Below, one piece after another: positions 48,412-59,700 of a stretch of DNA of 64,000 nt. The translations under genes were made by a program, and so were the position numbers. The notes beneath the pieces are model-generated. The model was not told the origin of the DNA. It saw only the letters and a program-made list of their open reading frames with translations, and made no database searches. The first letter of the stretch is position 1. Every line of letters begins with the position of its first letter. The stretch comes from Leptoclinus maculatus (Eukaryota; Chordata; Actinopteri; Perciformes; Stichaeidae), in assembly GCA_032191485.1 (NCBI GenBank), contig JAVDOI010000016.1:852581-916580 (forward strand). Reading direction: 5' to 3'.

Positions 48412-48600
48412 ATCCCTGCAGAGAAATTCTCCTGTAGTGAGGTCGAGGCACAGGCGTGAGCTGCAGAAGTGAACGGCCCCACAGAGCTGTGAGGGGATTC
48501 AATATCGGGCTCAAGGACACTTCAGCAGGACGGACACATGCTGACGCGTGCCGGTGTCGACCTGCGTCCTCCGGCTGAAAGGGAGGTCACCAAGCTCCCA
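48412..48600. repeat. Dispersed repeat fragment
   Basis: TATTGATCCCTGCAGAGAAA and CTCAAGGACACTTCAGCAGG resemble common fish dispersed-repeat segments. TATTGATCCCTGAAGGGAAA recurs near 63390, and TTAGTCCCGCAGCGGGGAAA near 50371. Confidence 0.5.
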
Positions 48601-48703
48601 TGAGTCACAATGAATGACTTTAATTTATTCCTTATTAGGGTTTTATTTATTTATTATGAGTGGACTGGAATACTGAAGTGACTGAGACACTATGAAACTA
48701 GTG

Positions 48704-48830
48704 GAAGTACTAGTAGCAGCTGTTGTAGTGGTCGCAGTAATAGAGGTGGTAGTAGTAGTAGTTGTAGTAGTAGTTGTAGTAGTAGTAGTGGTGGTGGCAG
48801 GTGTTTTAATAATAGTAGTAATGCATAGAA
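48704..48830. repeat. TAG/GTA trinucleotide array
   Basis: A degenerate (GTA)n run on the plus strand. A Val-rich open frame crosses it and is an artefact. Confidence 0.9.
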
Positions 48831-49539
48831 AGCAACTACTTCCATGTGCTGAAGAAGGCTGTCAAATAAGATTGAAAGCTCAGAAAAAGCTGATAAGTGA
48901 ACTTTGAGTTTAGAATATTTTCATTTTAATTTAATTACTGCAACTATGTATTTTTTTTATCTACTTGCATTTTAGATTTAGATAAAATCAAAATGTGTTC
49001 TCATGAACGTTCTTTTTGTGAACTTGTGCTATTTTTTAAAACTATTTAACTACATTTTATACTCAGTAAAGCTTCAAAAAGGTACTGTTGGACTTGTATT
49101 TCTACTGAAATATTATTTGATCATGATTACATTATTCAAGTACTCTTTCTTACCCTAATAAAAGCTGAACGGTTAGTAATTGTAATAGCGACATTTCTTT
49201 TTAATTGTTTTGGTTTTGTGGTTTCATTTGATTTATGTTTTATTCATTTAGGATTTCTTAATATTTTTTTTTCCAATTCTGTGTGAATATACTTAAAAAA
49301 TTAAAAGTGAATTGCTGTTTGAAAGTACGTAGTGTACTTATAACATTAAGCTGTTGTATTTTCATTATATCTGTGGCATAAAATGGTCTTAAAATGACAA
49401 TAATATTGTTTATTGCAATTATTTCTGGGAGGATTTTATCCAATATTATCCACTAAAAGTAGTTATTGTAACAGGCCTATAGTGGACACCTTTTGGTGCA
49501 TGATTTGAAAAATAAACTACTTTACTTAATATTTGTAGT

Positions 49540-49900
49540 AGTGGTACTAATAGGTGGTAGGAGTTTTAGTTGAAATAGTAGGTGCAAAGCTAGTAGTAGT
49601 GGTAGTAATAGCAGGTTATTTAAAGTAGTAGTTGTGGATCCAGGAGAAGTAGTAGCAGCAGATAAAGGTAATGGTTGTAACGGTGGTAGTAGATCGGAGT
49701 AATAGTAGTAAATCTAGTAGTAGTTATGTATGAGTGTAGCAGCAGTAGTAATACCTGCAGTAAGTAAGTGCAGTAGCAGATAGTAACAATAACAGTAGAA
49801 ATAATGGTATACATATACTGGTTAAGGACTCTATGGTAAATACATGTTAAAAACAATAGTATTCTAGCACTCGTAGTAGTAGTAGAAGTATTACTAGTAT
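49540..49900. repeat. Degenerate TAG/GTA-rich tract beside dusp19 exon 1
   Basis: Many short GTAGTAG runs are interspersed with unique bases. The tract ends about 10 bp from the exon 1 donor, so the donor-proximal intron of dusp19 reads as CTA/TAC repeats. Confidence 0.82.
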
Positions 49901-49907
49901 ATATTAC

Positions 49908-50139
49908 CCAGCAGTAGGAAGGGTCTGACGACACCAACTTGAAGGTCCAGACTTTTATCTTCTACAAATCCACATCCACCTTCCTCCTCCAGCTCCTCTA
50001 CCACCTCTTCTACCTGCTCCTCTCCTCCATCACCCCTCCTCTCCAGCAGCCTCCTGCCCATCACAGTGGTGACGTGCGTGCACTGTTTCTTCAGGCGGCC
50101 TTTGGAGAAGCCTTGAATCTCCTGAGACAGCGAATGCAT
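49908..50139 (-). CDS. dusp19: dusp19 exon 1: N-terminus
   Basis: The first coding exon starts at ATG with MHSLSQEIQGFSKGRLKKQC, a good match to the DUSP19 N-terminus. It ends LDLQVGVVRPFLLL with donor CTGG|GTAATA, in phase 1. Residues around 42-55 form an acidic low-complexity stretch (EEQVEEVVEELEEEGG) just before the conserved GCGFVED. That stretch is where the family varies most. In-frame sequence upstream of this ATG ends at a good acceptor (GTTTTCAG at 50166-50173), so the ATG chosen is the first available in the exon. Confidence 0.92.
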
Positions 50140-50165
50140 CACAGCAGGGTTTAAACAGGACTCAG
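50140..50165 (-). other. dusp19: dusp19 5' untranslated part of exon 1
   Basis: A consensus acceptor (TTTGTTTTCAG|CTGAG) lies 26 nt upstream of the start codon. This suggests that the transcript has a separate non-coding first exon further right, between about 50200 and 51500. I could not locate that exon with confidence. Confidence 0.5.
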
Positions 50166-51818
50166 CTGAAAACAAACAGAAGACTAGTAGGTTAAATAGA
50201 GCACGATGATTTGTTTACATCCAGTAATGTAGAGGTAAATAAAATGGTGGGAAGTCATTCAGTGGAACAATCTTTTTTTTTTAAGAATAGTACCCTTTAA
50301 CTGTGTTACTTTGTCAGTGGATTTACAGTTATAGTTAATATGAAAGCCTAAAATATAAGATAATCTTTTATTAGTCCCGCAGCGGGGAAATGTACAGGAT
50401 TACAGCAGGATAGTGGTTAGTGCAAACAAGAGACATAGTAAAAACAAGTATTATAAATAAGTAATAAATCCACAATAACAAATATAAAATAGTATATATA
50501 AGCTGACCAAAAGTGTGTAACCATAACTTTCTGGTGCCTTTTTTTACTCTCAGCAGTACCCATGTACTGAATGTGAAATGTAGTCATTTAGGTATATAGT
50601 GGCTGCAGATAGTCTGATTCTGAACAAAATCACGGAGCTTTTTCCATTTCCTGCTTCGTCCACCCACCTGGAGTTCAACCAACAAAATGAAATCCCGCAG
50701 AAAGTTAAATCATCGCTTGATTCAGCTATAATATTTAAAGTATGATACAAATCGTGTTATTTACACAGCGAGTGTAGCGAGCACGATGAAGCTTTGACAC
50801 AGAACTGACAGCTGAGTCGGAAGTTGCGTCAACAATGTGATGCGTTCAGTGTTCACCGAAAAATGGGGTGAACGGCTTCACTGGGAACTGTGCTCAGGGT
50901 GTGGCTAATAACGCTGTGAATTTTGTTTATTTATTAACAACCCTATATCTCTGTATGTCTATATATTTGTCTGTCTGTCAGTTATACTACTTTAGTTTAG
51001 TATAATAGACTTTGGGGTAATTAAACTAACTTTTGCTAACTTGAAAAACAGATATCAAAATATGCAATTTGACATAAAAGCATTCCTTACAAAAACACAG
51101 TTGGTAAGTATATTTGTAATTTTCCCCAAAACACAAACAAACATAAGACACAGTTATTACTGAAAGCAGCGTACTATTATATTGTTCCCACTAGTGGCCT
51201 TACAGTAATATTGTGGTGTTTATATTGTAGTCTTTTCACTTTGGTATTTTAAGTATATTTTAAAGTATTTCTACGCTATAGTATGGATACTTCCTATTTA
51301 AATAAAATATTTGAGTATTTCTCCCACCGCTGATTTTTTGGGTGGGTTAAGTGAATTGTGTCTTTATACACAATATGTATATCAGTAAAGGAACAGTATA
51401 CAGCCGTATCAGGAGTGGTGGAAGAAGTATTCATATATTTCACTCAAGTGAAAGTATAAATACCACAATTTGATAATAATCTGTTATAATCTGTTTTACT
51501 CATTTTAAGGTACTGACGTTTACTATTACCGAGGGCGCCTGAACGCACCACAAGAGCCAGCCTCGCTGTGAAAACCAGGACAACTCCTCATCATTCCTGT
51601 GACCGAGAGAAAAAAAATAAAAAAATAAATAGAAACACACAGGGAGACGGTGGGGTGGAGTACAGGAAGCTGCTGAAACATGGGAGAAATCTAACATCGG
51701 CACAATCCACAGAGCTTCCTTCTTTCTTTCTTCCCATCACTAAACCAGAGGCTACAGGAAGATTTGTGATATTTTTTCCTTCTTCTTCTCGGATTGAATT
51801 GGTAGATTTAACGAGAAG
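50166..51818. promoter_or_regulatory. Divergent upstream region of dusp19 and nckap1
   Basis: The start codons of dusp19 (minus) and nckap1 (plus) are about 1.7 kb apart and transcribe away from each other. The region must hold both promoters. It contains a dispersed-repeat fragment (about 50361-50500) and AT-rich sequence, and no strong CpG-rich block is visible. Close to nckap1, 51540-51818 is GC-richer and probably its 5' untranslated region. A very short upstream frame (ATG GGA GAA ATC TAA near 51680) lies there. Confidence 0.6.
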
Positions 51819-51926
51819 ATGTCGCGCGGAGTAATCCAGCCCAGCCAGCAGAAGCTGGCAGAAAAGCTCACCATCCTCAACGACAGAGGCATCGGGATGT
51901 TGACCCGTGTTTACAATATAAAGAAG
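51819..51926 (+). CDS. nckap1: nckap1 exon 1
   Basis: The exon encodes 36 residues, MSRGVIQPSQQKLAEKL through RVYNIKK, nearly identical to the start of vertebrate NCKAP1 (Nap1/HEM-2). It ends in phase 0 at AAG|GTCCGC, a weak donor after the GT. A purine at -3 (AAG ATG) supports the start. NCKAP1 is a large (about 1,130-residue) membrane-associated subunit of the pentameric WAVE regulatory complex, which links Rac1 signalling to Arp2/3-driven actin assembly. Only the first 123 residues are in the window. Its paralogue NCKAP1L diverges much more at this end, so the assignment is firm. Confidence 0.96.
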
Positions 51927-52776
51927 GTCCGCACACACACACACACACGTGCACTTGAATCCTCATTAAACCATATAGATTAATTATATGGACTTTTACT
52001 CAAAACGAGTGTCAATATTAACGTTGGGAGACAGTATGAATGCTTGATTAGCTAGCACTGACCATTGCTCTATTGGTTTAATGTAGCACTGCTATTTTTG
52101 TGTATTGCCACTGTTAATATGTCATTTTTTTAAACAGGTTAATATGCGGCAATAGGCACTTGTCATCCTGAATGTTTCCCTTTAGCATCCCTGGAAGCTA
52201 AAGCACTGCTAGCACACAAGCTATCGCGGTAGCTTGCGGTAAAGTGGCCCCGTTTCGTTTTTACGATATAAACAGATTTTTTTAGTTGGATTAAAAGACA
52301 CATGCAGACTTACTGTCGATAGTATATTAAATTACAATCGGGTGAATTAAAACAGAAACTGTTAAAATTAAGCTCCACCGAGGTGATATCGGTAAAAAAA
52401 AAGAAAAAAACTCCAGGCCTTGCAGTAGTGGTTAAAGCTAGCTAACGTCGGCTGGTAATGGCGGCGGCTGCTAGCTAAGCTAACCACCGCTAAGCTAACG
52501 TTAGCAATCGGGCGTCGTCTCTGCTCCACCAAAACACGAAGCAAACCAAAACACAGCTGCAGTCTGATGCTAACACGTATTAGTATTATTAAAAGCCAGT
52601 TCTTTATACCTTTACCTTACAGTGTTTTTTTACCAAAGCTACATTTAGCTATTAGCTAAATGAATTGTAAGAAAATTAAGCGAAAGTAACAGCCAACGGC
52701 TGCTTTTAATGTCAGTTAATCTCATTAATTCGTTTAACGTTGATTATTTAAGTGATGTTAGCTGGTTCACAATATA

Positions 52777-52778
52777 AA

Positions 52779-52833
<55 letters not shown>
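52777..52833. repeat. (TA)n microsatellite
   Basis: A TA run of about 25 units in nckap1 intron 1. Confidence 0.94.
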
Positions 52834-52837
<4 letters not shown>

Positions 52838-55800
52838 CCAGAGTCCAGTATGATGACTACAAATAATTCAGTCTATTACATTAAAATATAATATAAAACC
52901 TTTTTTGCTCAATTTCTGTGTAATCCATTATGAACTTCTCACTTAATTGACAGATAAAGTAATTGTTTCAGCTCAAATACACATATAGCCCCTCTCAGTG
53001 ATATAAACATGACTGTATACACTGTTACAGTGCAATAGACACAGTGATATAAACTATAACGTGTCTAGTTAATGTCACAGAGTCTTAATTGTGTTGCTGG
53101 AGTATAACACCAGTGGTTTGTGTGTGGGAGGATAGTGGGTCTGTTTGTGTGTTTCGAGCCTTTGTGCCTGGGTATGTGTGATGAATAAAACAAGACGAGA
53201 GAGAGGGAAAGAGGTCAAATATAGTATATATATATTAAATATAAATATAGTGTACAGTATAACACCAGTGGTTTGTGTGTGGGAGGATAGTGGATCTAAA
53301 CTTTTTACTTCACATGGTGAACACGTGTGTTTTTATTCTCTGTGTAAGTTATATCAGCAGTCAAGACACAATCATAGAGATTTTGATACTGATTACTCTT
53401 CTTAGTACGCCCTTCCTTTCCTCCCTCCTTCCTTCCTTTCTTTTTTATTTTGGTCTGTCCCATCATCTTCATATCTCTCCTGATCTGCCTCACCATAAGG
53501 CTTCTGAATATTTCCACCCTTAAAATGCTGTTCATGCGTTCTTTATTCCTTATTTCACCTTGTGACATGAGAAAAACTCAACCAAACATCCAATAACGAC
53601 CTCATCCCAAAGCTAGAAACTAAAGAACCGGGACAGTAATCTGTGCTACAATCAGTGGGCTCATTCTGCTAACCTCAACAGCAATTTAGAGACCCGTTTA
53701 ATCTTTTTATTTCTAAAATTCCTTACAGAAATTCCTTCACAAAGTGACTCTAATTTAACACCAGCGGATCATCTTAATTATGTTTCTAAATTAATACACA
53801 GGAGACCGACTTGGTGGTCTTGTTTCTACCTTTGGGAGACAGTAATTCATGCTCACTAACAGTAATATTACCATCTAAGATCACAGCAATGCTCTTTTCC
53901 ATTTTAAGCATATTCACTAATTACACGCCATTGACTATCTGCAGAAATATAATATCTTTTCACCTCACTTAATCCTGGCTGAGTGGCATTAACGTTTTTT
54001 GTTTGCTGTGCTTATCATTCAGCCAGTGGACCTTCTAACATCATATTTTGTCTTGCACACAACACTTAGAGTATTTAAGTTCAAATACATTTGATCATAG
54101 CTATATTAATTATATTTGTATTGGTAAATTACCAGTCAGTTTATATAACGGAGATGTATTGGTAGTATATTGCCTTTTCCCCCCTCTCTTAAGTCCAGCT
54201 AGTTCAGTTTTCCTGTTGATTTAGTTTTTTTAAAGATGAAGTGGTTTGTGTGAGATCAGGACTTTCTTCTTCTACTGGCTGTGTGGTGCCAACACTTTCT
54301 TCTTCTTCATGCTGCACACTCACAGCAGCTGTTTTCTGATCAACAAAATCTTCTTTTTGTTGCCCAGAATACAGTAATAAGCGTAGCTACGGTGGCTCAG
54401 AGGGGACAGAAGCTGCAGTCAAACATGAATAATTACCTTCTGGGGAAAAATAATTCCAGGTTGACATTTAATGAAGGGGCCCCCCTGATTACTGGGGGCA
54501 TGTTTACCACACATTTCTCATTTCAACGGTATTTTATGAGCTGTTGAGGGCAAATTTCCCGAGACCTCTGTAAATTTCTCATTAATCAAAAATGGCTTTG
54601 TTCCCCTGGGACAATGCAGTACAAACAGAGTTGTATCAGACTGTTGGCTCATTTTAATATTTCTATTTATTCTATTTGATGTGAAGAGACAAACGTTGGG
54701 AGTGACCTGGGTAACAAACGGGCCAAACATGCAGACTCTTGTCCCTCCATTGGCATTACTGCACACCTGTGCTTTACATCTAAATGTGTGCCGAGGGAAT
54801 CCCGTTCCTCCTGCAGTGTGACTCTGCATAAACACAGAGGGATCTCTTCTTATGTAATACATATTATTGGAAATACACGATCAAGTTGGTTTAAAGCAGA
54901 GCCGGTTAAATACTGACAGAGTCTACGTTGAATATGTTGCAGAAAGGGATCAAATGAGAGTCAATATGAGTGTTAATAACTCACCCATTCTGTCTCGCTG
55001 ACCTTTTTCCTTTAACTGTTCTTGTTCCTCTTTTTCTTCTACTTCCCAAGAAGAAACTTCGACAACAGATAAGAAAACGGACCGATCCACGATGTGTAGT
55101 TATGCTTCATTAGAATCCCTGAGAGTTAAACTGGTAACAAGCCAGAGCAACAGAAGTGGGGACGCACCAATACCATTTCTCTCCCCTGATTCTATACCTG
55201 AACCTTTAGTACCAATCTGATACCTGTCCTATAAAAAACTGATAGTGGAATCACAGAGTTTCTTAATGGCATTATTACAGAAGTTGTATTTAATGTGGAT
55301 CAATACCCGATCCACTGAGTAAAGATCACAATCCTGATCTGGTGGATTTGATCGTGTTGGTGTATTTGTAGCAGAGAGACGTTAGTAATTAGCCCGACAG
55401 ATACTGATATTAATATTTCAGTATCGCTTTTAATAAAAGAAGTGCTAACAATACATTTACACATTTATTAGGAACATACGCACACAACATAATCAATGTT
55501 GATACAGATGCCTTTGATTAATATTATTATTATTTTTAACAATTAAAAGTAAAATGCTGACTGAGCCGGAGGTTTTACCGTTGAAAAATATATTGGTGGA
55601 TGCTCTCTGGGAGAAAAACACTGTTTCCTAATGACATCAAACCTGGTTTGAGGGAGGGAGAGAGGGAGGGAGAGAGAGAAAGAGTGTCTTAAATGCTACG
55701 TTACGACATGTAAACAAACCACCAATCAGCTGTGCACTCCAGATCAGGCTGGAGATGTAATCACTTAAAAAGATGAGGCCGTTGTACTTTTTATCTTCCA

Positions 55801-56597
55801 GCGTTTGTACTTTTTAAACAGAAAACGCGTGTTTTTTTACTGGAAATGATGTACGATATAGCTAACAGCAAGCAGGAACATTTAAGGCGATCTCCCTCCA
55901 GACAGCTGCCACCTCAGTGAGGAGTTATCTTTACGATAACTCCTCATCTCACCTTCATGAATCAGCCGTTCCTCATCCACTGCAGGCTTTTAAAGCGAGC
56001 GACAGGAATAAATAGAAACATGTACAAATAGTTCAGACTTTTGTGTTTTTATGAATTAATATTCAATCCCATTTTTGACAGCCCTGACATATTTATCTAT
56101 AATACCTGCCTGGTAGATGTATGGGTCTAGCTCTACATAGATCTAACACTTCAGCTGTCAACACCAGTTTAACTCTCAGTTCCCCCAAAACCACACAACA
56201 CTTTTCTTTTTCTCGACCCACGTGTTCGCCCCGACGTCACATGTTGTCAGATCGTGCCGCTCCACCACCAGCCGGCTCAACCTAGCTTCAACCAAACGCC
56301 TCTAAAAGTGCTTCTGGACACACGGTAGAAACAAGTGGCTCATGCTGCTGTGTGTCCACATAATAACTGTGAACACGATCGCACGTTCATCACCAGCGAT
56401 GGAGCGATGAGGGAACCCTGCATTGTCAGTTACTAAGCAACAGACAAGGAAATGTGGAGCAAATATTGCAGCCAGTAAAAAAAACAAAAAAAAACTTTGT
56501 CTTCATCACCGCTCTGTATTCAAGACAGACATATTATTTCAGCCTTAAAATGGATGTATAGGTAGGATTACTACACTCTGTGTTACTTTAAAACATG

Positions 56598-56600
<3 letters not shown>

Positions 56601-56637
<37 letters not shown>
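56601..56637. repeat. (GT)n microsatellite
   Basis: About 18 GT units, ending about 105 bp upstream of the candidate microexon. Confidence 0.95.
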
Positions 56638-56639
<2 letters not shown>

Positions 56640-56741
56640 CGAGTAGACCAGTGATCCAGCAGTGTGTCTGGGTGGGCTCTTTGTTTTTTGATTTCTTCTC
56701 TTCTTCTCTCCGTTCCAATGCTTCCCCCCTCTCCTATGCAG

Positions 56742-56759
56742 CAAGGACAAGTTTGGAAG
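56742..56759 (+). CDS. nckap1: Candidate 18-nt alternative microexon of nckap1 (QGQVWK)
   Basis: CAAGGACAAGTTTGGAAG lies between a strong acceptor (long CT-rich tract ending CTCCTATGCAG) and a GT donor (GTTTGC). It is 18 nt and would be inserted at the phase 0 junction between exon 1 (…NIKK) and exon 2 (ACGDPK…), adding six residues, QGQVWK, without shifting frame. I recall a longer mammalian NCKAP1 isoform with a six-residue insertion of this kind at this junction, but I am working from memory. TGC motifs just upstream of the acceptor fit exons activated by the neuronal splicing factor SRRM4. Inclusion is likely tissue-specific (inference). Confidence 0.8.
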
Positions 56760-59700
56760 GTTTGCAAAGTTTATCACCTTCCACTGATGAAACCCCACCT
56801 CCTTCACCCTTCCTCACCTCCTTCCTCACCTCCTTCCTCCTCCCCTCCTCCTGCTCCTGGCTACCTGTACTAATCTCCGTTGTGCCTCACTCCTCTTCAT
56901 GTCTGATTCTGTAATGCTGAGAGTAAAGCCGGACTCCATTCACTGTCAGTTCTACAAACCCTCAATGGAGATCCATCTGCTTGTGATTCAGCATTCACAT
57001 GCATATTGTTTATTGTTTGGGGGGGAAAAAGCTAGACAATTAGATTTGGGAATACCAGAAACAATAAAGTTTTCACTGATGAATATTGCATTTAAATGTG
57101 CCCATTTGACAGTGTGTCTCAAAGCCCCTAGAGTTGGTAGTGATAGTGTGGAAAATATTTATCAAAAAACTATGTTTTGATGAGCCATAGATATGATCTG
57201 TTTGTACTGTTGATTAGAATCCACCAGCTGATCGTCACTTATTGTCCGATTGTGAAGAAAGTTTACTTCATAAATGAAGTGATTTTTGCAGAAGTATTGA
57301 GATGTTTTACTTAAAGTAACAATGCCACAGTGTAAAAGTACTCTGTTACAGCCTGCACTTAAGTACAACAGTATTAGCAATACAACATACTTAAAGAGCC
57401 AAAAGTAACAGTACTGATTATGCAGAATGGCCACTTTCATTTCTAATATCATTATTGATGCTTTAATGTTTAAATCACTATAATGTTGAAGTCGGTAAAG
57501 GTGGCGCTAATTTTAATGACTTGATGTACCGCTGGGTAGTTTAACGTACAATAATAAATTGTAATTTATGATTTTAATTGTTATCTATTTTGTATTAATA
57601 ACCTAAATCTGTAAAGTAAAGTGAAGTAGCAGAAAATGGAAAAACTCAAGTACGTAAAAATTGTATTTATTAGATTTTTATTTATATTTTTTATATTTAT
57701 ATTATACTTTTTACTTTAAGTACTTAAGTAACTGTACTTCATGTGCATTCCACCACTTTGGCCGTCGATTTAGCGCTTCACATTTGCATCATGCCAACCA
57801 GCTCTCTTTTTTTAGATGCCGGTTTGATCCTAAAAAGTTATTTTTAAAAAGTGCAATAACGCTGACAAACACTGGAGGATGAGTGACGATCAGCCTCCTC
57901 GTCCAGGCAGCCGGCCAGCTGTGAGCCCGGTGTAGTGGCTCTCTAGTGGCTCTCTGCTCATCACAAGAAACCATCCATTCTGTGGAGCTCTTTCTTTCTT
58001 TCTCTGCCACATCCCTCCTTTAAGGAACGAGAGAGCTCCTCTAATGTGAGGAATGACAGACAGAAACCGATTCATCTCAGCGAGGACGCGTACGTGTTTT
58101 TGTCCCGTGGTTTTATGGAGACTGAAGGAACGCTGTAACGGTGCCACGGGGGTGTTGAATTATTTCATAGAGTAATTAGCGGCCGTGATTAGTTTTCAGA
58201 TGGAGGTTTCTCCAGCCCGGTGCTGTCTAGTCCAGGGTCCCTTCTGCCATATGTTACCGTGTGGGGACCCTTCTCTAAAGAAGCTCGGCTGTTAATTGGT
58301 ACCCGGAGTGGAGAAACGATGGAGGAGGAGAGACGGGAGGTCAGGTTCTGGTACCCAGGCAATCCAGCACTTCTGATTCTCGGCTTATTCCCGTGCCCCG
58401 TCCCTCCATTCACCTCCATCCTTTCATCAGCCCCCCCACCCCACCCCCACACACTCCACCCTAAACCCAGCCACCAGCAGCACTAGTGGACGGTGCCAGA
58501 GAGAATGATTATTAAATCGACATGCTTTTGTTCTGAAAATAATTAATAGTAGACGAGTAAGTAGTTTAAGCTAAAAGATGCTGCAATGGTGTGGCTACAT
58601 CTACAGAAATAAGCTAGGTCTGTAGCGTATGCTAAGTGTAGTAGAAAACACGGTCCTGCATGTTTTAGCCCATTAATTACAACTCGTGTCTAACTTATTC
58701 TGCATTACTGCCCACTATTACCCAAAGCACAGGCATTGAATGTTTGTCAATGTGTTGTTCCCTTTATCTCTCCGTCAGTCCCGTCACTAAACTAGTCTTT
58801 ATTCTTTGTGGCTTTCAAGTGATTGTGGGAATTTCTGACATCTAATCAAACCAGGTGGTTAGAACAATGTGATTTGGGTAGTTTCTTGGCTGTTGGTAGC
58901 TTGCCCACAAGTCTGGGATGTCGGAGCTTCCGACGATCATTTGAACGCACCATCAAGTATGTAAGTAAATCGGCAAAGTTCATTCAGAGCATAAGCATCA
59001 ATAAAGTAACGCAGAGAACAAATAAAAGCACAAATCATCAGCGCAGACCTGAGGGAGTTTTCGGACTCTAAACTTTAAGTTTGGGCTAAAACATGTAAAA
59101 CACACGTGTAGTCCTTTTTAGTAAGGATAGCAAATGTTGTGTAATAACCGCACAGTGTTTCTTTACTCTGCAGTTCCCCGGCGTGAGTCAAAGGGTAATA
59201 ACCACATTGTTAGATGTAGAGAGCCGTCTGTTGTGTGTAGGGTGAGGCTAGTGGTGTGTTGTCATCAGAAGAACAAGGCTCGTGCTTTTTGCATGGATTA
59301 AACGGTCGCATCTTGATTCCTTGCTTCTCATTTTTACGTACAGTTGAAATCCAGTCTGGCCTCTCGCACACCTGAACAGAACTCCTTTGGCCGGTAGCTG
59401 TTTACTGTTGATGATCTGATCAGGTGTGAGAGAAGCGAGCGCAAGGAAAACAAGCTGAGGCTGGAGGTCCGGTCTGTGTCTGTGATGGGTATTGATATCA
59501 TGTTGGTGTTGTATGTTTTTCTGTGTCAAACACCCCCCCCCCTCCCTAAGTGTCCATGTGTTTTGTATGTGAAACCCTCCAGTAGTGGGTGTGCGTTTAA
59601 GAGCCAACTTCACAAGAAGTCAGCATGCCCGTTTCTGGTGTTATTAGCGCGTGAATCAGCTTCAGCTAACGGACTAAACAGACCACCTGAGATGTTTTTT

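Larger units (their letters stand above)
45799..49907 (-). other. dusp19: dusp19 intron 1
   Basis: An intron of 4.1 kb. It holds a dispersed repeat at about 46165-46450, a second repeat fragment at about 48412-48600, and TAG/GTA trinucleotide arrays at about 48700-48830 and 49540-49900. No nested gene was recognised. Confidence 0.8.

Noticed and set aside
48692..48907. Val-rich 71-codon frame
   Set aside because: It is a translation of the GTA trinucleotide array inside dusp19 intron 1.
51591..51944. 117-codon minus-strand frame over nckap1 exon 1
   Set aside because: It is the antisense shadow of exon 1 and its 5' flank, and has no recognisable domain.
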